Below are positions 23,556 through 33,134 of a stretch of DNA of 33,464 nucleotides, in pieces. This DNA is from Clostridiaceae bacterium. GTDB taxonomy: Bacteria > Bacillota > Clostridia > Oscillospirales > Acutalibacteraceae. The stretch spans positions 1-33,464 of the forward strand of contig CAJGCQ010000004.1 in the NCBI GenBank assembly GCA_904501875.1, read 5' to 3'. Position 1 is the stretch's first letter. Every line of letters starts with the position of its first letter. Position numbers and translations under genes: made by a program. Under the pieces are notes generated by a model. The model did not search any database, had not been told where the DNA came from, and saw only the letters and a program-made list of their open reading frames with translations.

Positions 23556-24559
23556 AGCTTAATCACCCTGAATGCCGCCGCACGGATAAGTCGGTTATAA
23601 ACAGCCAGCCCCACTCCGCTTTTTGACGGTGCGTGAACAAATATAGATTCCACTCCTAAATCATCAGCCTTGCGCAAAACCGAAAAAACACTGTGTGCAA
23701 GGGTAGCTTCATCGACTGCCGTTCCATAGCAAAGCTTTGGCAGAGTAATTTTGCCTTCTTCATCGTCAAAGCAGACCGCTGCGGCATTTTCTTTTGAATT
23801 GACAAACTGTACAAACTGTTCGGAATTACCTTCCACAAGATATGTTTCGGTTTTAGGTGCGTAGTGCTTATATTTCATACCGGGGGAAAAAACCTTTTCG
23901 CCCTTTTTCGGCTCTGCAAGTACAGCGCCGTCAACAACAATATCCGGAAAAACCTCCCTTAGCTCTTCCGCTGTTACCGCCCCCGGTCTTAAAAGCCGCG
24001 GCGGGTTTGTAACAAGAGTAATAACGGTGGATTCCACCCCCACCTCACAGACGCCCGATATTACAACTGCATCAATTTTACCGTCAAGGTCATCTATAAC
24101 ATACTGTGCTTTAGTAGGGCTCGGTTTTCCCGAGGTGTTAGCAGATGGAGCCGCTAAAGGAACGCTGAGTTTTATTATCTCTCTTGCTGTTTCGTCCGAG
24201 GGCATTCTTACCGCAACCGTATCAAGCCCTGCCGAAACACTTGCGGGTATTTTTTCGGTGCGCTTTAGAATCATTGTAAACGGTCCCGGCCAAAACCTTT
24301 TCGCCGCTTTATATGCAGAATCGGGAATATCCTTTGCAATCGTATTTAAACTGTCAATATCCGCAATATGCACTATAAGGGGATTATCCTGCGGTCTGCC
24401 CTTGGCACTAAAAACCTTTTTGACGGCATTTTCGTCATAAGCAGATGCCGCAAGGCCATAAACTGTTTCGGTGGGAATTGCCACAATTCCGCCCTTTTTA
24501 AGAATTTTTGCCGCTTGTTCTATTCCCTCTTTATCGGCCTTCAGCCTTTTAGTCAGCAT
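23552..24559 (-). CDS. ywlC: L-threonylcarbamoyladenylate synthase (Sua5/YwlC type)
   Basis: This enzyme makes threonylcarbamoyl-AMP from Thr, bicarbonate and ATP for t6A37 modification of ANN-decoding tRNAs. The 335-aa length shows the two-domain Sua5 form, not the short TsaC form. The YrdC domain covers about 1-205 (KKGGIVAIPTETVYGLAA; KGRPQDNPLIVHI; AVRMPSD; APSANTSGKPSPT; STVITL), followed by a linker with SPGMKYKHYAPK and a Rossmann-like Sua5 domain. It starts 4 nt after the prfA stop, with AGGGG inside the prfA 3' end as ribosome site. Confidence 0.95.
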   Translation of the reverse strand: MLTKRLKADKEGIEQAAKILKKGGIVAIPTETVYGLAASAYDENAVKKVFSAKGRPQDNPLIVHIADIDSLNTIAKDIPDSAYKAAKRFWPGPFTMILKRTEKIPASVSAGLDTVAVRMPSDETAREIIKLSVPLAAPSANTSGKPSPTKAQYVIDDLDGKIDAVVISGVCEVGVESTVITLVTNPPRLLRPGAVTAEELREVFPDIVVDGAVLAEPKKGEKVFSPGMKYKHYAPKTETYLVEGNSEQFVQFVNSKENAAAVCFDDEEGKITLPKLCYGTAVDEATLAHSVFSVLRKADDLGVESIFVHAPSKSGVGLAVYNRLIRAAAFRVIKL

Positions 24560-24563
24560 TAAA

Positions 24564-25640
24564 TTACCCCTCGTTTTCAGCCTTCAACGCTTCTGTTCTG
24601 TAGTGTGTGGTAAGCGCGTCCACAACCTCGTCAAGGTCGCCGTTTAAAATCTGCTCTAATTTATAAAGGGTGAGTCCGATTCTGTGGTCGGTAACTCTTC
24701 CCTGCGGGTAGTTGTAGGTGCGTATTCTCTCACTTCTATCCCCTGTTCCCACCTGTGATTTACGGTCGGAAGCTATCGCCTCGTCATGCTCTCTCTGCGC
24801 CGCATCAAGCAGACGGGAACGAAGTATTTTAAGGGCTTTATCCTTATTTTTAAACTGGCTTCGTTCGTCCTGACACTCTACAACTGTACCTGTGGGAATA
24901 TGTGTAACCCTTATTGCGGATGAGGTCTTATTAATGTGCTGACCGCCCGCACCCGAAGAACGGAAGGTATCAATTTTAAGGTCGGCAGGGTTTATTTGGA
25001 GCTCCACATCCTCTGCCTCGGGCAAAACCGCCACCGTTACGGTTGAGGTGTGAATACGGCCCTGTGTTTCGGTATCCGGCACACGCTGAACACGGTGCAC
25101 ACCGCTTTCGTACTTGAGTCGTGAGTATGCCCCCGCACCCTCTATCATAAATACAATTTCCTTGTATCCCCCAAGTTCTGTTTCATTGGCATTTATAACC
25201 TCAATGCTCCAACGCTTTGATTCGGAATACATAGTATACATTCTGTAAAGGGAGCCCGCAAAAAGAGCCGCCTCCTCGCCGCCTGCACCGCCTCGGATTT
25301 CCACAATAACATTTTTATCGTCATTCGGGTCTTTCGGGAGAAGCAAAATTTTAAGCTCCTCTGAACATCTTTCAATATCCGCCTTAGCAGTCTTAAGCTC
25401 CTCCTCGGCAAGCTCCTTAAAGTCCTTGTCGAGTCCGCTCTCGGAGAGTATTTCCAGTGCCTCTTTTTCAGAATTTTTTGCCGCCGTATACTCACGGTAT
25501 TTTTCAACTAATGGAGTTAATTCCGCATGCTCCTTCATTAATTTTGTAAAAACCGCATTATCGACCGCCGTCTCGGGACGGGACAGCTCTACCGCAATCT
25601 GTTCATAACGGTTTACAACCGTTTCAAGCTTATCAAACAT
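24564..25640 (-). CDS. prfA: Peptide chain release factor 1
   Basis: RF1 recognises UAA and UAG and triggers peptidyl-tRNA hydrolysis. The 358-aa protein has the catalytic GGQ at 232-234 in SSGAGGQHINKTSSA, and the stop-codon-reading P-x-T tripeptide as PDT at 188-190 (commonly PAT/PVT/PET), within HRVQRVPDTETQGRIHTS. This marks RF1, not RF2 (SPF). Its ATG overlaps the DUF951 stop by 1 nt (TAATG), with GGAG in the end of that gene. Confidence 0.97.
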   Translation of the reverse strand: MFDKLETVVNRYEQIAVELSRPETAVDNAVFTKLMKEHAELTPLVEKYREYTAAKNSEKEALEILSESGLDKDFKELAEEELKTAKADIERCSEELKILLLPKDPNDDKNVIVEIRGGAGGEEAALFAGSLYRMYTMYSESKRWSIEVINANETELGGYKEIVFMIEGAGAYSRLKYESGVHRVQRVPDTETQGRIHTSTVTVAVLPEAEDVELQINPADLKIDTFRSSGAGGQHINKTSSAIRVTHIPTGTVVECQDERSQFKNKDKALKILRSRLLDAAQREHDEAIASDRKSQVGTGDRSERIRTYNYPQGRVTDHRIGLTLYKLEQILNGDLDEVVDALTTHYRTEALKAENEG

Positions 25641-25831
25641 TATTCTTCTCCGTCTGCTTTAATAATTTTTTTAAGGCTTTTTTCCGCCTTGACTCTCGGC
25701 ACCATTACCTCTCTGCCGCAACCGTCGCACTTTAAACGAAAGTCCATTCCTATCCTTGTAACCGTAAAGGTATTAGCCCCGCAGGGGTGCTTTTTTTTCA
25801 TTAAAAGCCTGTCGCCAACCTTTATGTCCAT
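25640..25831 (-). CDS. DUF951-family zinc-ribbon-like protein
   Basis: This 63-aa protein begins MDIKVGDRLLMKKKHPCGAN and carries a CxxC (CDGCGRE) plus a single upstream Cys in HPCG, the typical DUF951 pattern. Metal or nucleic-acid binding is often suggested for the family but its function is not established. It is the first gene of the prfA-sua5-coaE-M18 operon, directly behind the promoter at 25863-25891. Confidence 0.92.
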   Translation of the reverse strand: MDIKVGDRLLMKKKHPCGANTFTVTRIGMDFRLKCDGCGREVMVPRVKAEKSLKKIIKADGEE

Positions 25832-25862
25832 ACAAATACCTGCCTTTGCTCATATCAGTATT

Positions 25863-25891
25863 ATTATATACCAAATACTTGGCAAAGGCAA
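25863..25891 (-). promoter_or_regulatory. Promoter of the DUF951-prfA-sua5-coaE-M18 operon
   Basis: TTGCCT (25891-25886), a 17-bp spacer and TATAAT (25868-25863) on the minus strand. A perfect 9-bp inverted repeat, TGCCTTTGC (25841-25849) and GCAAAGGCA (25882-25890), flanks the -10 box and overlaps the -35, so the site may be regulated or may act as a hairpin for transcripts reading out of addA. Confidence 0.65.
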
Positions 25892-25896
25892 GTATG

Positions 25897-28800
25897 TTAA
25901 GCAGAAATCTCTATTTCTTTAGACAGCGCAAAGGAATAAATAATTTTTTGCCCTACCTTCTTTTCAAAAATCTTCTCGCATGCGGCGGCGTATATTGACA
26001 ACTGCTCGCCGTAAGCTAATGCAAGACTTTCGGGATCATCGGTGCGGTCGGTTTTAAAATCTACAACTATAATTTCGCCATTTTCCTCAAAGCAAAGGTC
26101 AACCGCTCCTTGAACGATTACCTTTTCATCAAGAAAATCATCCTTTAAATCGGGGTCTAAAGCCCATACGGGCAACTCGGTTAAAAACCGCATTTCCCTT
26201 TTAACAAGGGGCGACGCCTTTATCCTCGCAAAGAGCGGGCTGTCAAAAAATTCTCTAAGCTTTTTACGGCTTACCGCCTTTGCCTCCCGTTCGGAAATAT
26301 ACTGCCACTCGTAAAGACGCTCAATTTCAGCCTCAATATCGTCGGTTTTATCAAAGTCTATAAACTCGATAATCTTGTGTGTAGCCGTTCCCCGCTCGGT
26401 TGCGGTTATCCCGCCGTCACTCATAAAAGCAGGGCGGGCGGAAAAGGCGTATTTCTCACTTTCCGCCTTATTTGCAAGGGCAGAGACCGAGCATTTAGCC
26501 TCAATCTCAAAAAGCTTTTCATAAGGGTAGGTGTAGCTTATGTTTTCTCTTATTCTTTCTGATAATTCCTTGTCGACTGCGGGCGAAGCCATATTAATCT
26601 CGATTGATTTTTCTTCTTTGACCGACTCGGAAATACTTATGGCTATTCGGCTTTCGGTGATTTCACTTATAATATTGCTGTCCTCTCCCCTTATCTCCTT
26701 GCCGTCGGGATGAATAAGTGAGGTCTTAATAAGCCAATCGAAATAAGAAGTCATACCTCCAAACATATTGTCCGTTCTGCCCTCGGACAAAATAAGTTCG
26801 GAAAAACAGCTTTTAAGCTTGTCATCAAGATTACCTACAGCGGCGGTAAAGTGGAGCTTATCCTGTGCCCTTGTCATTGCAACATACAGAAGCCTTAATT
26901 CTTCTTCACGGGTATTCTTACGGATATCATCTAATATTACCTCTCTTGCAATAGTGGTGCGCTTTAGTTGTTCCGCCTCGTCAAAATACTTAAAGCCAAT
27001 GCCGTAATCGGCTGAATAAAGGGCAGAATTTCTCGAATCATTATCGTTAAAGCCTTTCGCCGTTTCCGCTATTATACATACCGGGAACTGCAGTCCCTTT
27101 GATGCGTGGATACTCATAATCTTAACAGTGTCCCCGCTGGACAAAGCCGCCGCTGATTTCATTCCGTTTTCCGACTGCCTTAAAACAAAATTTACAAATC
27201 CGCCTATTCCCAACCTACCGTCCGCCGAGTACTGTTCCGCTAAGGAAATAAGCGTTAAAAGGTTGCCGTGTCGGCGTTCGCCGTCCTCCCTTGCCCATAC
27301 GGTGTTAAGGTAGTCTGTATCCTCAAGCAGTCTTGAAATAAGCTTAGGCAAGGTAAAGGTTGCGGCAAGTATTCGGTATTTTTCAAGCCTTTTTAAAACA
27401 GCGCTGCAGCGGCTGTCCCCGTTTTCCGCCGAAAAGACAAGCGCAGAATACAAACTGCCCTCCCGCCTTTTTATGCGGATATTAGCCGCATCCTCGGCGG
27501 CAAAGCCGAAAATCGGCGACAAAAGCACCGATAACAGCTCCACATCGGAGTCAGGATTATCAATAATTTTAAGCAGAGATAAAAATACCGATATCTCTGA
27601 GGTCTCTGCGTATCCCTCTAATGTGTAGTTTACGGGTATTCCGTTTTTCCTTAACTCCTCGGCGAGAATTGCCGCCTTTGTTTTGGTGTTTCTAAGTAGT
27701 ATTGCAAAATCGGAAAATTTTGCATTTCTAAGGGTCTCTTCGTCCTTTCTTATGCACTTGCCCGACTGCATAATGCGCCTTATATAATCGGCTATATGCG
27801 TAGCTTCTGTGCGGAGCGACTCCTCGGAATTTCCCGTATTTTTAACAATTTCAAAGCTTACGGGAATTTCCGGCGGGTCGGGATAGCAGGCGGCAGGAAT
27901 AAGCTTTTCATTCTCGTTATAAACAATATCCCCCGTTTTTTCGGTCATCAGCCGCTCAAAGAAGTAGTTTATGTATTCGCAAATTTCCCTGCGGCTTCTG
28001 AAGTTGCAGCCTAAAATTATTTTTTTAGGGTCGCTTTCCGCCGCCTTTTCTACAGGGACTGCGGAGTTAATTTTGTTAAGGAAGTTAGAGGGCTTAGCAC
28101 CCCTAAAGCCATAAATGCTCTGCTTGACATCGCCTACTGCAAAGAGCCTTTTTCCCCTGTTTGACAGCACAAAGAACAGCATATCCTGCAAATCATTTGT
28201 GTCCTGATATTCGTCAACCATAACCTCATCATAGCGGGAAAGCAATTCTTCCGCACCCTTAGCAGGTATAATACCCTCCGCTGTTTTTTCGCACAAAAGC
28301 CCTAAAGCCAAGTGCTCAATGTTATGAAAGGTAAAGGTGTTTTGCTCGAGGTATTTATTAAAAAGTCTCCTGTCAAGCTCATTTAAAATTTCTGTAAGCA
28401 GCAAAACCTTGCCGTAAATATAGGCATGTTGCTTTTTAATGCAGTCCCCGTCGTTAAAAAACAGCTTTTTAAGATTTTCGGCAAGCTTTAAAATATAGTC
28501 CCTTGCCGCCTTTGCCGCTCTGCCAAGCTCACCGTTTGCACGGGGAATAGCCGGCAAATTAAAGGCGGTCAGCACATCAAAAATACTGTCCCAATCCCCG
28601 CTTTTTGCCGCATCATAAAGCTTGGCCTCTTCCTCGGCGGCGGCAGCAAAGCAAAAAGCGTATGTATCATATGCCTTTTCGTTCTCAAAAAGAGCGTCAA
28701 GTACGGTGGCATTCACCCTCTGCATTTCCTCTGCGGTCTTCAAGGCCTTATTTACGGAATATTTATACCATTCATTTTGAGCGCCGAAGCAGTGCGGATT

Positions 28801-29394
28801 GTAGGCAGAGGAAAGGGAGTTAAACCACTCTGTTGGGAAGGCAAGCTGACGGCTGTAATCGTACATTTTAAGAATATAATCCGCAAAATTACCGTCGTCA
28901 TATTCAGCACCCACCAAGTCGAGCAGTTCAAAAAAATCCTCCCCTCCCTTTTCGTAATACTCTCTGAGCAGTTCGGCAAGGACACCCTCGTTTACTGATT
29001 TAAGGGAGTTTTGCTCACTTATTTTAAAGTCGGGAGATACCCCTGCACGCTCAAAATTTTCCCTTACAAGGTCAATACAAAAGGAGTCAATAGTGCAGAT
29101 TTTTGCCGAGGATAAAAGCTTCCTCTGCTTTAAAAGTCCTATATCGGAAGGATTAGCACGACATTCAGCGTCAAGCCGCTTTTCGATTCTTGTCCGCATT
29201 TCGGCGGCGGCGGCGTTGGTGAAGGTCACTATTAAGAGCCTATCGGCACTTAGCGGATTTTCCCTGTCGCTTAAAAGCTTCACAACCCGCTCAACCAGCA
29301 CCGCCGTCTTACCCGACCCTGCGGCGGCGGAAACCAATACATTACCCTTAGTATCAATAGCCGCCTGTTGTTCGGGGGTAGGATTAAATGCCAT
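25897..29394 (-). CDS. addA: ATP-dependent helicase/nuclease subunit A (AddA)
   Basis: AddA is the UvrD-like motor and one nuclease of the AddAB complex, which resects double-strand breaks for RecA loading. The 1165-aa protein has Q-motif/Walker A NPTPEQQ and SAAAGSGKTAVLVERV (22-37), VMVDEYQDTNDLQ (Walker B), VGDVKQSIYGFRGA, LGCNFRSRREI, IMSIHASKGLQFPV and LLYVAMTRAQDKL (helicase VI). The C-terminal RecB-type nuclease has VDFKTDR (1111-1117) and QLSIY. ATG 29394 overlaps the addB stop by 11 nt, with AGGTGA upstream. Confidence 0.97.
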   Translation of the reverse strand: MAFNPTPEQQAAIDTKGNVLVSAAAGSGKTAVLVERVVKLLSDRENPLSADRLLIVTFTNAAAAEMRTRIEKRLDAECRANPSDIGLLKQRKLLSSAKICTIDSFCIDLVRENFERAGVSPDFKISEQNSLKSVNEGVLAELLREYYEKGGEDFFELLDLVGAEYDDGNFADYILKMYDYSRQLAFPTEWFNSLSSAYNPHCFGAQNEWYKYSVNKALKTAEEMQRVNATVLDALFENEKAYDTYAFCFAAAAEEEAKLYDAAKSGDWDSIFDVLTAFNLPAIPRANGELGRAAKAARDYILKLAENLKKLFFNDGDCIKKQHAYIYGKVLLLTEILNELDRRLFNKYLEQNTFTFHNIEHLALGLLCEKTAEGIIPAKGAEELLSRYDEVMVDEYQDTNDLQDMLFFVLSNRGKRLFAVGDVKQSIYGFRGAKPSNFLNKINSAVPVEKAAESDPKKIILGCNFRSRREICEYINYFFERLMTEKTGDIVYNENEKLIPAACYPDPPEIPVSFEIVKNTGNSEESLRTEATHIADYIRRIMQSGKCIRKDEETLRNAKFSDFAILLRNTKTKAAILAEELRKNGIPVNYTLEGYAETSEISVFLSLLKIIDNPDSDVELLSVLLSPIFGFAAEDAANIRIKRREGSLYSALVFSAENGDSRCSAVLKRLEKYRILAATFTLPKLISRLLEDTDYLNTVWAREDGERRHGNLLTLISLAEQYSADGRLGIGGFVNFVLRQSENGMKSAAALSSGDTVKIMSIHASKGLQFPVCIIAETAKGFNDNDSRNSALYSADYGIGFKYFDEAEQLKRTTIAREVILDDIRKNTREEELRLLYVAMTRAQDKLHFTAAVGNLDDKLKSCFSELILSEGRTDNMFGGMTSYFDWLIKTSLIHPDGKEIRGEDSNIISEITESRIAISISESVKEEKSIEINMASPAVDKELSERIRENISYTYPYEKLFEIEAKCSVSALANKAESEKYAFSARPAFMSDGGITATERGTATHKIIEFIDFDKTDDIEAEIERLYEWQYISEREAKAVSRKKLREFFDSPLFARIKASPLVKREMRFLTELPVWALDPDLKDDFLDEKVIVQGAVDLCFEENGEIIVVDFKTDRTDDPESLALAYGEQLSIYAAACEKIFEKKVGQKIIYSFALSKEIEISA

Positions 29395-32300
29395 CTGTCT
29401 TCACCTGCCTTATTTGATTAATAACTTCCTCATTTTTAAAATTCGGCACCTTGTCACAGGGCGCATTTTCTCTGCCGCAAACCGCCGAGTAATCGCAGTA
29501 TTTGCAGGCGGGGGTTTCCCTGCCGTCAAGGGGACTTACGGCAATATCACCGCTTAAAATCCCATTGCCTGTGCGCTTCATCAGGGTCTCAATATAATCA
29601 AAGATCTCGCTGAAATCCTCTTTGCTGACAAAAGAGGTGCACCTTTTATCCAATGCGCCGCTTTTTGTAATTGAATATTTTGGCACAAACTCGCCCTGCA
29701 TATCTCTGTCCATAGCCGCAACAATATCCTTTTCCGAGCGGACAAGCCCGTTCATTGCCATACCGTTGTCACTAAGGTCCCGCTTTGAGGGCATATATAA
29801 TATTCCCGCCGCCTTTTCATCATCCTTTACCCCCGCTCTGACTACAGCGTAAAGGTAGATTAGCATTTGCAGGTTAAGACCGAAAAGAATATCAGGCAGT
29901 TTAAAGTTCTTGGTACCCGTTTTATAGTCGATAACCCTTATGTAACCGCCGAATTCATCAACCCTATCGATACTGCCGACTATATTAATATAACCGTTGT
30001 CAAAAGGAATTTTAAGCTCGGGAATATCCCCGCCGTTACCGATTTTAAGCTCGCAGGCGACAGGTTCAAACCCGCTTTGCTGAAATTCACGGGAAAGCTG
30101 AAGTGCTACCGCTTTAAGCGAACGGGAGATACGGGAAACCAAAAACTTAGACCGTTCATTTTCAAGTATGCGGTAGCCCGAAATACCGTCAAGGTATTCG
30201 TCAATGTATTTATCCACAAGGGAATTAATCTCACTTTCCGACAAATCAGCTACACCCTTTTTATAAGAGCCAACTATTCTTTCAAGCACATAATGTACAA
30301 TGGTTCCTCGCTGTAAAACATCGAACTCGGCGGGTTTTAGCTTCTTTGCCGTTAGCCCGTACTTGCAAAAATAGGAAAAGCGGCATTTGTGGAAGGTATC
30401 AAAGCGGGAAGCCGACATTGTAATATTTTTACCGAAAAGCTTTTCGGCAGTAGCCGCCGATATTTTTTTCGGTGCCCCCGACAGCATTTTAGAAAGATAT
30501 TCTATCCTTTCTTCTTCTCTGCTTCCTTTAAGGGCATCTTTCAAGGTTTCGCTGTCTGCAGTCAGTCTTCTGCGGCAGTACTGCGAATAGGCACTCTCAT
30601 AGGTTTCGGGGAGATTTTCACCGTTCAAATTCTCCTGCGGTTCTAATACGGTTTTAGCACCTAAATTTTCGGCAATTTCAGCCACAAATGCGGATGGCTC
30701 CGCCTCCTCTCCCGAAAGCGAGTGAGCAGCATAGGAAATATATAGCCTGTCCGACGGACAGCAAAGGTTACAGTAAACCAAATAATTCTCGTCCACAACA
30801 GAGGAAATTTGATTGTCGGGAATTTCAATGCCAAGCTCAATAAGATTTTTGCGCTCGGTGACTCCTAATATTCCGGAATTAGAAAGTCCCATAGGGAAGA
30901 CCCCCTGATTAGCGCCTAAAATAAAGGCAACCTTAGGCCTTGAGGGACGAATTCTGTCCGCCGCACCGAAGGTGACCTCATCGAGCATACGGGGAATCAC
31001 ACCAACGCTATCAAGAGATACCGAAAGAGACAGGGCCTCGCAAAATTCCTGCCTTTTAATTTCACGGTCACCGAAGCAAACCGCCATACTGTCAAGCAGC
31101 TTCATATAGCGGTCATAGCTTTGCTTTAAAACATCGCACCTGAACTGGGCGCCCTCGCTTTCAAAGAGCCCTGAAAGTACCGATAACTTTTCGGCGGCAT
31201 TACAGTCTTCAAGCAATTCAACAACAGCACGGGACATATCTGCGGCAGTACCCCTGAATTTTTCCTTAAAGGCGTAAAGGGGCGCTGCGGCCTTTTGTCT
31301 TAAGCCATTGATTTTTTCAAGCTCTGCTTTATTGTCTTTTTTATCCTCGTCTTCGGAAACGAAGCCACGGGGGTCCATTGTCCAGTCAGTTTGCCACTTA
31401 GAGCCGTCAATATTCCAAAGGTAAACATAATTTTCAAGTGCTGAAATTTCCTCCCTTGAAAGTGTGCCAAGCCCGGTTTTGTGAAAGCGCAAAATACTCT
31501 CACTTGCAGGCTTTAGGACAAATTCTAAAGCGGCACTAACCGCCGCCGCGGCAGGAAAAGCAGAAAGAGGCTCTCGTTTGTCTCCGAAAACGGGCACACC
31601 GTAAAGTTTACAGGCGGAATAAACGCTTTCCTCGTATTTCTCGGCATCTCTCGCAATTATTACAAAATCACGGTAGCGATAACCGTTTTGGCGCACAAGT
31701 CTTCTTATTGTCCTTGCGGCAAACATCGCCTCGTCTGATACGGAAGCGGAGGCGCAAAGAGTAATATCCCCGCATCGTTCGGTTTTTTCAAAATCGCCGC
31801 CCGCCAAAAGCCGCTCAAGTGCCGCCATATCCTTTGAGTTATAGTGGCTTTTTTCAAGCACTAAGGGCTTGTCCTCTGATACAGAAAAGCGTGCGGCGGA
31901 TTTTCTTATCCTCTCTGCGGCAGCTCTTATATTCATAAAAACATTGTAATCACCCGAAAGCTCAGGGTCATTTGTAAGGCTTACAATAACATCGTCAGCC
32001 TGAGCCAAAATTCGGTCTATAATCTTAAACTGCTGACCCGTAAAGCCCTTAAAGGAATCAAAAATAACGGTTTTATTATAGAAAAATCGGCAGTTTTCAA
32101 GCTGTCTAAACAGCTTTGTGAGACTGTCAGCAGGGTCGATAAACTGCTCCCCTGTAAGCGTATCGTAGGTCTCGTATATCACCGCAATATCGTGAAGCTT
32201 AAGAGCAAGGGAGGGGCTTTCCGTTTCTTTTGCCGCTTTTTTCAGATCCTCAGCCGTAACAGTGTTTATCTTAAACTCGCCGATTGTATCAAGCATAGTT

Positions 32301-32650
32301 TTTGCAAAATAAACCGAATGGCAGTATCTGCGCCAGATTTTAAGCCCGTCCGCTGCCGCTAAGAGCGCACGGTTCATAAAAATAATCTTGTCGGCTTCAG
32401 TAAGGGTAACCCCTGCGATACCGCCGACCTCTCTGCCTACCTCGTCGCACAGCCTTGAAAAGCTCATAACCGAAACATTTAGCGCCGCCTTGTCGCCCAG
32501 CGTTTTAAGCACCGCTCGCTCGCTTTCAAAGGAAAACTGCTCAGGCACAATCAAAACAGCGTTTTTGCCGCTCTCCACTAATTTTTTTACAGTATTAAGC
32601 ACCTTGTAGGTTTTGCCCGAAGAGGGCCGCCCGAAAATAAATTTAAGCAT
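29384..32650 (-). CDS. addB: ATP-dependent nuclease subunit B (AddB)
   Basis: AddB partners AddA; it reads Chi and contributes the second nuclease. The 1088-aa product (from ATG 32650, GGTGG upstream; the GTG three codons earlier overlaps that site) has a Walker A GRPSSGKTY near residue 7 and IVPEQFSFESERAVL. The C-terminal nuclease has VIDYKTGTK and LQMLIYLYAV. The four cysteines of the iron-sulfur staple are present: one in FHKCRFSYFCKYG and Cys1049-x2-Cys1052-x5-Cys1058 near the end, as in B. subtilis. The hairpin terminator of bofA lies just upstream; I see no convincing separate promoter. Confidence 0.96.
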   Translation of the reverse strand: MLKFIFGRPSSGKTYKVLNTVKKLVESGKNAVLIVPEQFSFESERAVLKTLGDKAALNVSVMSFSRLCDEVGREVGGIAGVTLTEADKIIFMNRALLAAADGLKIWRRYCHSVYFAKTMLDTIGEFKINTVTAEDLKKAAKETESPSLALKLHDIAVIYETYDTLTGEQFIDPADSLTKLFRQLENCRFFYNKTVIFDSFKGFTGQQFKIIDRILAQADDVIVSLTNDPELSGDYNVFMNIRAAAERIRKSAARFSVSEDKPLVLEKSHYNSKDMAALERLLAGGDFEKTERCGDITLCASASVSDEAMFAARTIRRLVRQNGYRYRDFVIIARDAEKYEESVYSACKLYGVPVFGDKREPLSAFPAAAAVSAALEFVLKPASESILRFHKTGLGTLSREEISALENYVYLWNIDGSKWQTDWTMDPRGFVSEDEDKKDNKAELEKINGLRQKAAAPLYAFKEKFRGTAADMSRAVVELLEDCNAAEKLSVLSGLFESEGAQFRCDVLKQSYDRYMKLLDSMAVCFGDREIKRQEFCEALSLSVSLDSVGVIPRMLDEVTFGAADRIRPSRPKVAFILGANQGVFPMGLSNSGILGVTERKNLIELGIEIPDNQISSVVDENYLVYCNLCCPSDRLYISYAAHSLSGEEAEPSAFVAEIAENLGAKTVLEPQENLNGENLPETYESAYSQYCRRRLTADSETLKDALKGSREEERIEYLSKMLSGAPKKISAATAEKLFGKNITMSASRFDTFHKCRFSYFCKYGLTAKKLKPAEFDVLQRGTIVHYVLERIVGSYKKGVADLSESEINSLVDKYIDEYLDGISGYRILENERSKFLVSRISRSLKAVALQLSREFQQSGFEPVACELKIGNGGDIPELKIPFDNGYINIVGSIDRVDEFGGYIRVIDYKTGTKNFKLPDILFGLNLQMLIYLYAVVRAGVKDDEKAAGILYMPSKRDLSDNGMAMNGLVRSEKDIVAAMDRDMQGEFVPKYSITKSGALDKRCTSFVSKEDFSEIFDYIETLMKRTGNGILSGDIAVSPLDGRETPACKYCDYSAVCGRENAPCDKVPNFKNEEVINQIRQVKTDGI

Positions 32651-32675
32651 AAAAACCACCGTTAATATATTATAT

Positions 32676-32700
32676 AAAAGCGGCGGGACTTGCCCACCGC
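32676..32700 (-). terminator. Intrinsic terminator after the bofA-family gene
   Basis: GCGGTGGG and CCCGCCGC form an 8-bp GC-rich stem with 5-nt loop, followed on the minus strand by TTTTATATAA. It lies about 45 bp past the gene and 26 bp before addB. Confidence 0.8.
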
Positions 32701-32743
32701 CCTAAATTAATATAACATTTTCTATTAACATTTTCAAGGAATA

Positions 32744-33007
32744 TCAAATAAAAATAATCGGCAAAATAAGATAACCGCACACAGCGGGTATACCGAAGAC
32801 GGCAGAGCCCCCTACCGTCCACCAGTTTACGGGGATATGGGCTCCCGTAAACTTTGCGGTTAAATCTATTATTGTTATTACTGCAATACCTAAAAAGGCA
32901 TTAAAAAGCAAGGTTTTAAAAAGCTTATTTGTTTTTACTGCAAAGATTAAAATTGCCAATGCTCCAATAGCAAGAACTGCAATCCCGCCGTATTTTAAAA
33001 TTTCCAT
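32744..33007 (-). CDS. bofA: Pro-sigmaK processing inhibitor BofA family protein
   Basis: BofA holds the SpoIVFB protease inactive in the outer forespore membrane during sporulation. From ATG 33007 (the GTG at 33016 lies inside the GGGGTG ribosome site) the product is 87 aa, the classic BofA length. It has a hydrophobic N-terminal span, KTLLFNAFLGIAVITII, and the conserved end HIPVNWWTVGGSAVFGIPAV followed by a hydrophobic C-terminus. It marks a spore-forming lineage, but family members also occur where SigK control differs, so the exact role here is inferred. Confidence 0.82.
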   Translation of the reverse strand: MEILKYGGIAVLAIGALAILIFAVKTNKLFKTLLFNAFLGIAVITIIDLTAKFTGAHIPVNWWTVGGSAVFGIPAVCGYLILPIIFI

Positions 33008-33053
33008 AATTTTCACCCCATAGAATAATATGAGGGAAATGACAAATTAATGC

Positions 33054-33084
33054 AAAAAGCTCCCTTGCTTATAAAGGGAGCTTT
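33054..33084 (-). terminator. Intrinsic terminator after the gltA-like gene
   Basis: AAAGCTCCCTT and AAGGGAGCTTT form an 11-bp perfect stem with 7-nt loop (33056-33066 with 33074-33084), followed on the minus strand by TTTTTGC (overlapping the stem base). Confidence 0.85.
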
Positions 33085-33101
33085 AAGCGTAACCTTATAG
33101 T

Positions 33102-33121
33102 GGACGATGCCCACATCGTCC
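33102..33121. repeat. Short perfect palindrome between gltA-like stop and its terminator
   Basis: GGACGATG and CATCGTCC are perfectly inverted around CCCA. No U-run follows on either strand. It could be a dispersed intergenic palindrome or a 3'-end stabiliser; only one copy is seen in this window. Confidence 0.4.
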
Positions 33122-33134
33122 CGCAAGGAAAGCT

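Noticed and set aside
33102..33121. Palindrome as terminator of the gltA-like gene
   Set aside because: No U-run on either side; the true terminator with a U-run is at 33054-33084.
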